From assembly GCA_013368445.1 (NCBI GenBank), contig JAACJO010000010.1, forward strand, positions 1 through 64,000: 64,000 nt of DNA, in the 5' to 3' direction. The translations under genes were made by a program, and so were the position numbers. The notes under the pieces are model-generated. The model had not been told where the DNA came from. It did not search any database and was given only the letters and a program-made list of their open reading frames with translations. Positions 1 through 11,800 of the stretch are shown one piece after another (positions within the stretch are counted from its first letter, which is position 1; the number at the start of each line of letters is the position of its first letter). The stretch comes from Leucocoprinus leucothites (Eukaryota; Basidiomycota; Agaricomycetes; Agaricales; Agaricaceae).

Positions 1-780
1 ACGATCCACGCCCCTATGCCGCTCGGTCATCGAAACCACGCATTCTATGGGATCTCTGCAAGGAGGATAAGGGATGGAAAGGATTTCAAGAGAGTGTACG
101 ATTTCGGGATGAAGGTTACAGTAAAATATAAGGTTCGTGCCCTGTTATATCTCTGGCTTTCGCTCAGTACTGAATATCTGCTCTACAGAGAAAGGTTAAT
201 GTCTAACGCAATGTATTCCGTAGCATTGGTTCCGTCATCTTGGAAGAAATAGTAAGATTCTTGAAGAGACTACGCTCCGTAGCGATCGACCGACCGAGCA
301 TTCAATACGGTTCGTTATTTTATTTCACTGGAAGTTGCCATGTTTCTAAAGAAGCCTACTAGCTCTTACAAACTCTACTGCTATACACCCGCTCATTCGA
401 TCGAGTCCCCCATGCGTACGTGCTTTTCTTACACTTCTCTTGTAGTGCACCACTACTCACTGCATCTAAATGTTTATCGAGGGATAATATAACCAATGAA
501 CACCATGAAAGGAATCGGTAGCTCGTGAGCAGAACAACGATCAGTTGAAGAGCTGTGTTGGAGGTATGGAATATATATTGACACGGACATCACTCTTGCT
601 GATATGAGTACAAAGACATGATTTTGACTTGGTCACAAATATTGATTAATAGCCGGCAAACTTGTACATACTCACAAATCTAATATACATATATTTCACG
701 TCTATTACAGGCCTCGTTTCGTGTTCAACGCAAACCATCGAGCCGCGAAAAGTGAACTAAGAATACAATGAATGTGGCGG
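1..780. other. AT-rich non-coding stretch
   Basis: I see no convincing gene here. The only open frame of note (16-252, plus) has no homology that I recognise and no splice context. The stretch leads directly into the hairpin minisatellite. Confidence 0.5.
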
Positions 781-816
781 GACGTTTGTCTGGGATGAGA
801 AATGTCCCATCGGATA

Positions 817-1345
817 AATGTCCAGCGAGAGAAATGTCCGGTGGGACATTTGTCCTGGCAAGTAAATGTCCGGCGGGACATTTGTCCTGGCAATTAAATG
901 TCCGGCGGGACATTTGTCCAGCAAGAGAAATGTCCGGCGGGACATTTGTCCTGGCAAGTAAATGTCCGGCGGGACATTTGTCCTGGCAATTAAATGTCCG
1001 GTGGGACATTTGTCCTGGCAAGTAAATGTCCGGCGGGACATTTGTCCTGGCAATTAAATGTCCGGTGGGACATTTGTCCTGGCAATTAAATGTCCGGCGG
1101 GACATTTGTCCAGCAAGAGAAATGTCCGGCGGGACATTTGTCCTGGCAAGTAAATGTCCGGCGGGACATTTGTCCTGGCAATTAAATGTCCGGTGGGACA
1201 TTTGTCCTGGCAATTAAATGTCCGGCGGGACATTTGTCCAGCAAGAGAAATGTCCGGCGGGACATTTGTCCTGGCAAGTAAATGTCCGGCGGGACATTTG
1301 TCCTGGAAAAGATATGTCTGGCAGGACATTTGTCGTGTACACCAC
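817..1345. repeat. 32-bp tandem minisatellite made of hairpin units
   Basis: About fifteen near-identical 32-bp units follow each other. Each unit holds AAATGTCC and GGACATTT as inverted arms around a 4-base loop (GGCG or GGTG), joined by 12-base linkers of three kinds (ending CAAGT, CAATT or AGCAAGAG). A second, overlapping inverted repeat (GGACA-TT-TGTCC) spans each unit border. The linker and loop variants recur in the same order (AGCAAGAG, CAAGT, CAATT, GGTG+CAATT), which gives a higher-order period of roughly 128 bp near 1080-1335. Degraded units flank the array (787-830 and 1350-1510). The period is not a multiple of three, and the frames left open on both strands are by-products of the repeat. 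Confidence 0.9.
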
Positions 1346-1771
1346 AAATAAGGAAAGTAACACGGCGGGACATTTGTCCTGCGGGACAAATGTCTTGCCA
1401 CTACTAAATAAATTGCAATTGGTGACATAGACGCTCAAAACACGGTCAGTATTGAGTGCCTACTGCAATGTCCTGTCCCGGCGCCAACAAATGTCCTGTC
1501 CTGTCCTGTGAAACCACAGGTGTGTTCCCGGACTATATAGAGTAGGCCGCCATAATTCTCTGGGGAAAATATCACTCACCCGCGAGAGGGTGGTGGCCTT
1601 TATCGGTCTATAGCAGTAATTGGTACCATCAAACAGCAGGAGAGGCGAATATTCGACTGCCAGGTGTGTCGGACCGAGTATTGTGATGTTCTCAGACACA
1701 CCCACAGTGCTGGGTGAAAGTCCGAGGGCATCCAGTTGGCCCTTGCAATTATCAGGCAGGTAAGGAAGATC

Positions 1772-2597
1772 CTAATTGTAAATTGTGAGCATGGCGAGAA
1801 GCAGCGGCACATGTGCAGCTTGACTTGCCGATTCCGTGAGGAAAGCAATGTAACATGCGACCGCCGCAAAATTTGCCATGACACTCGAGTGCAGACTTTG
1901 CTCAGAGTGGATGGCGACGTGGGCAAAGATGGATTTAGCGTCAGTGATTGGCGGGAGACTTCCAACGCTAGCGGCAGGAGGTGGTTTCATGGCATTCCGA
2001 CCGGACTGCAGGAGCGAATTCCAGTCAATGTGCCTATCTTTCACCTACAAAAAGAATTTTATGGGGATCTCCTGTGAATAACAGAAGGTTCGACGCATTC
2101 GGCACTTACTATTGACCTCCAAGTCTGCGATTTTCCCCCAAGGAGTTGCCGCATTTCGGGGGATGGATTTGATTCTACATGAGAAGGACGAGATTTAAGG
2201 CCAACTCCCATTGATTTCGCAAGTATATCTACAAGTCGGTACGCAAAGAGAGCCTTGAGAGCGTTGGCCCTTGCCTCGTGCCGCCCGCTAACCTTGTCCT
2301 GGACCTTTTCACCCACAAAGGCTCGGAACTCTTGGTTGGAGAGAAGACCTCGTTCATGCCGATCCATCGCAGTGAGGAGTTTCTGTTGGCAAGAACAAAT
2401 GTGGGAGAAGGAGGGTTAGATTGTTTTATATTCAAGTGTTTAATATGCTCTGGTCTTGCCTTCATCCCAATCCGGCGCTCGGGCGGGAACAGCTCATGGC
2501 CACTCTCGAGTTGTGAAAACTCGAACAGGTAGTCCGTCCTCCACGGGAGCGTGTACGCTTGCTTGTTATTCTTATTACGCCAGGTTACAGCCGACAT
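1772..2597 (-). CDS. hypothetical protein, three exons
   Basis: No family recognised. The reading starts at the ATG at 2597 (MSAVTWRNKNNK), and runs to about 2466. It then needs a GC-AG intron (AAG|GCAAGA ... CCAACAG) to join an exon containing KLLTAMDRHERGLLSNQEF. A GTAAGT intron with acceptor TTTTTGTAG then joins the last exon (KDRHIDWNSLLQSG...), which stops at 1772. The result is about 235 residues with a moderately hydrophobic C-terminus (VMANFAAVACYIAFLTE) that could be one membrane segment. The joins are frame-consistent. The GC donor is the weakest point, so the first exon could belong elsewhere. Confidence 0.4.
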
Positions 2598-2860
2598 GGT
2601 CGATCAAATTGGTTTGAGAGTCGTCGCGGCGATCACTTTGTTGATCCGTTGTCAACTTGAGATCAGGTGACCGCGGGCGCCGGGCTTCCAATCTATCGCG
2701 GACCCTGAGCACGAGGAGTGTTGGATATACCGGAATTTATCACGCCCCTGAGTTAATTATTATTGAATCACCAGCGCAGTGTGTGTAAGAAAATCAAATG
2801 CAGCGTGCATGCTACGACTACTGGAAAGGACGATATATTGACCCCTTGTACCACTACAGC

Positions 2861-3271
2861 TTAGAGAACCCTCGTACTCCTTTGGCTACAGATTCGTCTG
2901 GTGAATACCAAAAAGTTCCAAAAAGCCAAAAGGCGCTCACGGGGAAGGTTGGACGCAGAGTATCCTTGGACTGGTACAAATTCGATTTCAAGTTCCCCAG
3001 CAGTCCACCCATAGCTGTTCACAAACAATATCTCCTTGCTGGCTTCTTGGAGAGCGCACTCGAACTCGGGATTTTCATCTGAAAGGCCTTGTATATTTTC
3101 CTTGAACTTTGTGGCCATGAGGGGATCAACGACGTAACGATGTTGGTGGTCTGGAAGGGACATGTCTCGGTAGTTACAAAGGGGTAGAAGTTGGCCCAAG
3201 TGCCCGCTATTTTCCCCCCTGCCTCCTCTTCCTGCGCCTGCGGTTGCGCCCACTCTGTAAGCCATGAACAT
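2861..3271 (-). CDS. hypothetical protein fragment
   Basis: An open frame begins MFMAYRVGATAGAGRGG and includes a second possible start at 3163 (MSLPDHQHRYVVDPLMATKF). Composition from 3163 to about 2960 looks like an ordinary soluble protein (KFKENIQGLSDENPEFECAL). The last 30 residues look like read-through of an intron. No family recognised. It could be an exon of a larger minus-strand gene shared with the 1772-2597 reading, but I found no clean join. Confidence 0.28.
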   Translation of the reverse strand: MFMAYRVGATAGAGRGGRGENSGHLGQLLPLCNYRDMSLPDHQHRYVVDPLMATKFKENIQGLSDENPEFECALQEASKEILFVNSYGWTAGELEIEFVPVQGYSASNLPRERLLAFWNFLVFTRRICSQRSTRVL

Positions 3272-3454
3272 GCGCCCTCGGATGTCGCTTGACGGTATGC
3301 GTACCTGTTCTTTCGCTAGTGAATCATTTTTTGATGCCTATCAAGTGGAGCTTGCTCGGCATTGGAATGATTCTAGGACAAGGTAAGTAAACATTGTCGA
3401 ATGCCCAATCAAGCTCAACCCCACCAGGTTCTTCCTTTTCGGAAAACTCGACCC

Positions 3455-3757
3455 CTATTGCAAAGCCTCCATGGGAGTTCGGAAGCGTGCGCCAAGGACT
3501 ACCGCAGAAGCTGGGCGTAAGGGTCCGCTGGAAGACATCTCTTTGAGGTTGGAATCGTCCTCAGGAGTGTAGGAAATGGCGGCCGTCTCTTCCTCGCCAT
3601 CACCAACCAAGGAGACTTCATCTGCGGCAGCCTGTATAATGCCACCGGCGGTGATGTCGGCTGAGAGATAGTACGGGTGATAGTCATTCCCGCTACGCTG
3701 CGGTCAGTGCGTCAGCAAGTGTAAGGTGTAATAACTGAGCACTTACAGTGGGCATGG
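3455..3757 (-). CDS. small hypothetical protein, two exons
   Basis: A mini-exon (ATG CCC ACT) is followed by a GTAAGT...CGCAG intron of about 50 bases. It then joins an acidic open exon containing SGNDYHPYYLSADITAGG and DGEEETAAISYTPEDD, stopping at 3455. The product would be about 80 residues, acidic and Ser-rich, without signal peptide or known domain. It is supported only by clean splice signals and composition. It might be the 3' part of a longer gene. Confidence 0.3.
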
Positions 3758-5635
3758 CGATACTGGAACGAGCTCATACCAACCCGTGGCTTATATACGC
3801 TTTACTTTTCTATTGGCACGCCACGTTAGCCAAAGAGAGGGCTCCATGACAGGGACTTACAACAATGGCTGTACCGAACAATGGGTGTTTGCCAAGCTCT
3901 CCACTAGCGTGCTAACCCAGAAAAAAGGACAGAAAAGAGTGGCACCATAAGTCCATGCGCTGAGCTTAGAGGGTGAAGTGGCCAGTAAGCAATATGATAG
4001 AGGAGTTTTTCATGGAGCCACAGTGCCAAACTTTGCCGCTCCGGCCGATAGTGGTTCAGTAAACAATGAACAGAAAGCAGCGCATCATGATCATTCTGTA
4101 TTTGTCTCTGCTTGGTCTTCGGCGCTCTGTTACGTGAAACGAAATGAACATCCAAGGCCGACTGACAACCAACCTAGTAGGCTCAGGAGTGTACGCATTT
4201 TTAGACAAATCAACAAAGCCCCACCTATTACCTGCAGTCAGAAATGATCGAGACAACGAACATACAGGCCTGCGCGCTCACACTAGCACTCAACATAAAA
4301 TTCAATGTGCCATATTAAATTACCAAACACCAATGTCTGTGTGCGAGCTGGGCTCTTGACGTCAAATGCCACTAAGAAGATGCAAGGGTAATTGTGATAG
4401 ATACAAAGGTCTTCCCCTTGAAACTCGGCTCTTATTGACTGGTGGGCTAGCGGCCTCAATGCGCAGCCCCCATGGTACCCGAACCCAAGGGTACAATCGA
4501 ACACCACGCTCTCCACTGTTTGTTGCTTGGGGACCTCGGGAAGCGCATTTTCCGAGGTTAGTTGCTTGTTAGGGGACCGGACACTGTGAACCCCCAGAAC
4601 GTGCCTGCGAGCCGGATAATAATAAGCATTAAAATAAAATAACTTTTGCGAAGTCTACGAGTTTCACAGGTAGTGCGTCGTTGAGAAATTTGCACCTACA
4701 TACGAATCAGAATCATTTTCAGCTCTGTTTCTTATGTGCTGGTGCTTTACTCGGTCACGTATTCTTTCAAAATTTATCATTTTGTACTTACGGGTGATAA
4801 TATGAGAAATCGGCTTTTGAAGGGGAGTGGGAAATCGGGCCCCCATGAATAAATTAAATTTCTAATGTGAGCGCGACCGAATACAGTACTTGCTGAGCTT
4901 CAAAACTACAAGAATATGTCAGCAAGGATCCGTGTATAATTTTGAGAGGAACAGAGATGAAACTGAGTGAGATATAGCCAGGCGAATGAGATAGATAGAT
5001 AGAAGATGAACAAACGATTGAACTATTTTTCAACCTACGGACTGGGGCTAAGGCGCAGGTGATCATAATCCATCCACTGGCCCGAAACTACTGACTACGA
5101 CACGTTGACGCATATTACTGCAGTTTGGGGGGAAAACTAGTGTCCAGAACTTGAAACTGAAGTAAATAGCTTACACTGAAAAAGAGAATCAATGGACGCT
5201 ACGATAAAGGAGCTGATGAGTAGCCGTTGATGGGTGCTCGAATGAAAAATCCAAGCGCAGACAAGAGCCCATCTCCACAGTATCCGGGATATCATCCCTT
5301 CCTGATTCCGAGCTGTCTAATGGTGCTATTTTACCCTAAGTTCTCGGGTTTTGTTGACTGCCTTTTGCCAACAACCCTATTTTTTTTTTCAAGAAAAGTT
5401 CATTCAGTTCATTCCAATACCAAGCTTATCGCCCATTAGGCATACCTCGGAAGTCGGAGCTCGGATTTGTTACACCCGCTGCCAGTGGAGGCCCAGTGCT
5501 GACTAGGCAGTGGCCGCGCCCGAGTAGTCGGTATTGAAAAACGCCTAGTCGCATCAAGCGTCTATTAGGACGTACATTTAATAAATGGCTGCGCACCGTT
5601 CCCGGGAGTGGCAAGTTCCCGAGAGGACTGCAAAA
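3758..5635. other. intergenic, no supported gene
   Basis: Open frames of 60-90 codons occur on both strands but overlap each other, lack splice continuity and show no recognisable motif. I see no repeat or RNA gene in this stretch. Confidence 0.5.
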
Positions 5636-5640
5636 ATTGT

Positions 5641-5682
5641 AGGGGGGCGGGGGGCAGGGGGCGGGAGGGAGGGGGCGGAGGC
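5641..5682 (+). promoter_or_regulatory. G-run tract, possible G-quadruplex, upstream of the helicase gene
   Basis: The plus strand carries at least five runs of four to six G within about 40 bases (GGGGGG, GGGGGG, GGGGG, GGGAGGGAGGGGG). This is enough for intramolecular G-quadruplex formation. It lies about 180-215 bases before the proposed ATG at 5858 of the large zinc finger/recombinase-like/RecQ gene, in its promoter or 5' leader. A regulatory role is inference from position. Confidence 0.5.
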
Positions 5683-5857
5683 AATGTTCTCCGGTCCTGG
5701 AAATGAAGTGCAGTGGAGTTTCGAATAACCGGTGGCATTCCTGGGCATTATAGGAGGTAGTACTTAAGCTAGGTCGAGTGTTAGCCCAACTAGGAACACC
5801 CCTCCTTTCTCTCCACCGATCCTCACACAGAACCCTTTCTTGAAACCGCTCTCAGAA

Positions 5858-8800
5858 ATGTCTACCGCCAATAAAAATCCCAGAAAACATGCTGGAAGCT
5901 CTGATGCTCAACAGGATGAGAAGACCAATAAAAAAATAATTTTTCAATGTTGCCACTGCCACAAGACAATCGAGGTCGAGACTCAAAATCAAAGAAATGT
6001 ACATGTGGCGGGTTGTAGACCCAAGACCGTCACTGTCGGCGGAAAGGAGTATGCAGTACATCGTGACGAAGGCGGATATTATCATTGCAAGTGCACGGGG
6101 GATTGCAAAGGCAAATACGCTTCATTTCAGACAATCGTGAACCATTTAGTGGTGCCTGGTGTGGGGTGGAAGGATAATGGTGAGGGTGCTGAGAAGGACG
6201 TAAGTCATGGTCTTGTCGCGTTTACAAGTCGCGCATCTCATTATGGCTTGTAGAGACCAATCGCCGGTCTGCGGCATATAGGGATCGACGATGTAAGTTT
6301 GTATGCGTCTATGCTTTGGCGGTTTGTGACGCGAATTCCAGACAGATGAAGAAAAAGTAGAATTGATGGAAGGAGATTCTGCCGAGATCAGGAGCGGTGT
6401 AAAGGTGTGGAAAACAGGAAAAACCAAACATAAACATTGACTGACAAAGCTCGTAGATGATCATACAAGAAATACAACCACAAGTATTTTCCGACGAAGA
6501 CGTATGTTTGGCCGCTACTTCACTTCGAAAATTTTTAACAGAGACCATCAGGGAGGAAAAAAGGGAGAGAACAAAATAGAGAGCATAATACCAGAGAGCA
6601 ATTTGATGAAGCGAAGGGGTGCCAAGAAGGTGCGCAGTATTGAGTACCTGTGAAGCTATACTCTCAGCATCGCTCCAGAAGCAAGAGCATCGGATTGGTC
6701 TTGATCAGGTATGCATCTCGTTAACGCACGGGTGTGGAACCGCTTCTCTAATAAAAATAACCTAGATGATGAAGACCCGGGAAATACCCGTTGTGGATTT
6801 CCGTAACGCGCTACCCACCAGGCAGAAGGAAAGTCATACTCCCTCTCTATCAAGTTTATTTTGACATAAAAAATTCCTTAGGTGTCCAAGAACTTCGTTA
6901 ATACCCTTGTCACAAAGCCGAGTAAGGATGAAGGCCCTTACAAGAAAATTCAAGCTGAGGGTGAACCTACCAAAAAAAGGGTGAGAAGAAATAGTTTGTG
7001 GCTGACTGCAGCTGACAATACCTTCATGTACACTAGGTGGTGAAAGAAGTTAACGAGCACTCCAGCTCAGGAAAAAATCCAGATACAACTAAGGTATCTT
7101 CACTCCAGATTGGCCTGATCTCCTCTGACCATTATCCACTTCAATTCAGGCCCTGGAGGTTTCTACCAACAATACAAACTCATTGGCGCCTACCAGAGAA
7201 AAGGTGCGAGCAACACAAGCTGATTTCCATCCGCATCTAAAGATTACCTGGAACGCACACAGACACCTAAATGGATCTCCCAAGGCTCAGCCGAGCCAAA
7301 GCCAGGAGCCAGTGCAGAAAAGTCGGCGAGACAAAAGGTGTGTTTTCAGTTTTTCACCACTCAGTGTCTGATAGAAAGCTGATATATATTAAACTTACCA
7401 GAATTCTGGACTTCCTGCAGAAGTAACAAGCCAGAATTCTCAGGCGGATACACCAGGAGTGCAGATGGGCTCTGCTCCAGCAGAAAAAGACCCTGAGGAG
7501 CGATCCACCGATATTTCCACACCTGAGAAATTAAAATTGGTGAGTAGTTACATCTGGTGCAGTGGCTATGCGTGTACTCAAAGCGATCAGTCGCCTAAAA
7601 ACCACAAGTCATCGTTTTCTCCATACATCGGCCGCGACCTCATTCCAAAACCCAAGCTGTTGCCTTTTTGCCTATATTTCCAGGAGACTCTCAAACTCTT
7701 GATCTGCCCAACATGCTCGGTCGCTCTGACACCTGATATCGCTCTGGACCACGTCAGAAACCTTCACGAGGAGTCCGGGCTTAAGGGGAAAAAGATCAAA
7801 GAACCATATATGGAGGTCTGCAAGGAGCTCCAGCTCGCAGGGAATTACCCAGACTGGGAGAAGCTCTATGGTGGTCCAGCTTTGGGTGGGCTAATGCTTT
7901 ATGAGAGTGCTTTGCTCTGCGACCATGGTCGCTGCCAACAAATTCACTCAACGGCAGCGGCGATGAAGACCCATCACCAGAAGGTTCATAGTACCAAACC
8001 AGTCCCGAAAAGTTGGCCTATGGTTGCAGCTCAGAGGCTAAACAACGGCGACCAAAACTCTCTGTTTAGAGTTAAAGCACTTGATACATACGCAGGAAGT
8101 CACAAAGACTCCTGGGATACCTGGCTTGACGAGCTGGATGATCAAATAAAGTCAATCGTCCGACCTGTCAACCTCAATAACCCTGATCCACGAAATGTCA
8201 ATGCATGGCTGAAAACAACGGGATGGGCCGAGCATGCTGGAGGCCACAGCTCAGCATTCCTGTTTTCTCTGGTCGCTGCTCCGGCCAAAAACGAATTCCC
8301 CAAGCTCAGGGAGGCTATCGACTACATTTTCAGCAAGGCAATGCACTTCCTTAACGATACACCACCAATGATTCTTCGAAAGCTGAACACCAGCGATTCA
8401 AAGTCGTAAGTTTATTTCTGCATCGATTTACATCCGATGGCTGATAAATAAATGAAGTGCGATCAGTCATTACCCATTTCGCAAGCTCCAGACTTCAGGC
8501 TCGCTATCAAACTATGCTAACATCCTCTCTCGCCTTGTTTCATTCCTGATACGTCCCAAGGGAGACTACGTCCTCCCTCTCCCTGATCACATCCAGGAAT
8601 TGGCAGAAAATATTGGGAAGATGAAGCCCAGGAGCGGGATAGATCCCGCTTCTCCCGACGCTGACTTTGTTCAGTATGCAAAATTGATTGTCAACCTCTT
8701 GATCTCTGTTTGGACCAGGCTCTGGGATCCTTCGAACGAGAACTCGATCGGAGATCCTACTATGTGCTTTGTAGCACTTTCCTCTATTGATGGCAGTGGT

Positions 8801-11800
8801 ACCTGGATGCATCCGAAGCTCGTCACTCCAACCATTGCCAGCCTCTTTTTTTCTATTCGCTCCATTTTCCTCTTCCACATTCACAACACAACTACGCTCG
8901 GAGAGTCTGTCCGACGGCGGTTTGCACTCATTGAGATCTGGAAGGACGAAAGCAAAGAGTCAACCTGGTCCGAGCTCTGCAGCCTTCAGCATTTGGCAAC
9001 GGCGTATGCGCGCTCGCAACCCTCGCTCCCGCGCTATATTTGGCTCGATGATCAGAACACAAGATGTCTCTGGAAGGGTCATGAGATAACTCTCTTTCAA
9101 CTCCAGAACATGGCGCGCGAGTTACTTCGTCTCCAGTACAAGTCCTTCGTCGAGGATGTCATGCTCGGTTTCAACATACGGCTTGACTACAAGCGCATAT
9201 GGGATGATCTATCGGACGATGCTCCTCATTATGGCTTTGTTGAGGACTCAGCTAACGCCGAATTGGATCAACATAACCTTCTGATGCAGTGCATACGCAA
9301 CGACCCAAGGCGCCGGAAGGAGTTCCTTGTTGGCACCTTGCCTGATGGGAAACCTCTCTGGAACCCAACTCGAGTCCGACAATGGCTCGCTGCATATGCA
9401 GAGTTTTTACTTCTTCTGATGGCCAGCATTGAGGTCATGGCTGGTTCCCCAAGTAGAGGAACCGAGATGACCTGCATTCATATTCGCAACACCCCTACAC
9501 GAACACGAGGTCTATACGTATTAGGAGACCATGTTGCTATTGTCTGTCAGTACACCAAGACATCGAACCTCACATCACAAGACAGCCTCCTCCCTCATGG
9601 CTTGGACGCATTTAACAGCGACTTTATTGCCCATGTTGTCTTTGTGACCCACCCATTTGCACAGCGGCTCATCTCGTTCCTTTACCCGAACAACCCTGAA
9701 TTTGTCAAGCTTTATCACACGCATCTCTTTGTGAATGTGACAAAGGAGTTTGGGACTGAGGACCTGACGCGAATTTTGAAGTCAGTAACCCTCTCCACCC
9801 TGAAAGTTTCCATGGGTCTTAGCGACTATCGCCAAACCTCCATCGCGTTTCAGCGGGTTCACTGTTCTCGATTTGAGAAATTGATGCAAATGGATGATGA
9901 AGACACACCAGGGGCACTGCAAGCCGGTCACAGTCGCGCAACAGAGAACATGCACTATGGACGAAATGCAAGTTTCTTAGGAAATGTGGCGGATGATATC
10001 GCCATGCCGCTTGTTGTTGCAAGTACAGACTGGCAAACAATCCTCAGAATTCCCAAGGGTGGCCAGGTTCTCCCATACACGCTCCTTGAGACCGAGGACC
10101 GATGGTGCAAGTACATTTCCCCAGAAATTTCACCCTTCCTACGGCCAGACAAATTAAATAGTACGCGCAAGGAGAAAAATGGTACCCATCACACTCCTGG
10201 TGGATCTGCATTTCCATCGACTTTACCATCACCCAACCAACCTCAAATCCAAAACATGCAACTTCCTCCCCGAAATACACAGTCTTCCACTGCTGAGTTT
10301 GGAGCTTCTAAATCCGACTCCGAGAAGTGCGATATGCCTGAGGAAGACTTCGGAGTTAGTCATTTAGACCTAAGCGGAAACCGCAGCAACTACGCTCCTA
10401 CGGTATGTGGGCACCCTTAGCATCAAAATTTACTTTTCTGTAACCATTTATTAGATAAATGTTTCCCCTCTACCCCAGAGTAATACCGTTCCAGATCATC
10501 CAAATGCGACTGACAGGTGGATGGACAATGTGAGCAGATTTTGGGTTTGAATTATCACAGGATCTGCGATACTTACAAGTACCTATACAGAGTGAAGATA
10601 GCAGGAGCTCCATCAATCTCTACTGGAGCAAGGATGAAGTAATGGAAGAAGCCAATCGAAACGATGCTCAAGGCGCCAAATCAGGGGGAAATGTTAGTGC
10701 TAGTACTGCTCACTTATCTTACAATATTCTCATTCATTTTTCAAACAGGAAAACCGCGCTGATGGACATGTAGGACCGGGGAATATAGTTATAAATGACT
10801 ATGAATCTAATCTTGTGAGTAATTACTAGTGGTGCTTGACTCGTGCTTGACTCATATTATGAAGAATGAGAAGGCACTAATGGCTCTGCGGAAATTGCTG
10901 AAGGACCCTTCTGCCAATTGGGTGTCCCCGCATCAAAAGAATGCAGTACTTGCAGCAGTGCGCCGACAAAATGATGTTGTTGTTTCATTGCCGACCGGGA
11001 GTGGGAAAACAATGATTCCCGCCATTCCAGCATACCTGAACAAAACCAGGACAACCTGTATCATTGTCCCATTTATCTCCCTGCTTGATGACTATTCAAG
11101 GCGCCTACTCTCCTGGGGAATCAGCTTTGTCTTGTTTGACGGGATTATGTCAAAATTTCCTGAGAACTGCTCTGTGGTGCTGTCTACAGTCGAGATGGCA
11201 ATAACGGAGTCTTTCAGATCCTGCGTGTTTCTCGCTCATAGGAGTGCAAAATTGCAAGCACTTTTTATTGATGAAGTCCACGAGATTCACGCTGCAAAGG
11301 ACTATCGTCCAGCAATGAAAACCGCACAAATGCTCCGCTCCGCTGGTTGTCCTATTGTTCTGATGTCAGCAACCATCCCACCGCCAATGGAACCCCACCT
11401 CATCGATACCCTCAACCTGATACCAGATAACTTGACTGTCGTCCGCGCCTCTTCGAATCGCCCCGAGCTCGAATACATCATTGCTGAGCGAGTCCAGACT
11501 GACTCAGCTCACAAAGAGCTCCTCTTGGGAATAATAAATAACGAGCAGGCACTTTCCACGTCACTAGACGATCGTGGGCTTGTATTTGTCTCTGACCGAG
11601 CTCAAGGGTACTCTGCAGCTAAGGACCTGAACTGTGGATTCTATCATGCTCAACTTAACAAGAACCAAAGGCAAGAGGTTGTGACAAAGTGGACGTCCGG
11701 AACTAATAGAGTGATGGTTTGCACTACTGCCTACTCTGCTGGCAATGACTATCCTCATGTTCGCTATGTCATTTGGTATGGAACACCATTTGACATGATT

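Noticed and set aside
817..1345. CRISPR-like array of repeats and spacers
   Set aside because: The spacers are not unique but repeat in three forms, the genome is eukaryotic and no cas genes are present; it is a minisatellite.
705..1438. Many overlapping open frames on both strands rich in CPAGHL/MSRRTF-type residues
   Set aside because: They are produced by the 32-bp minisatellite, whose period leaves several frames open; no start context, splice or homology.
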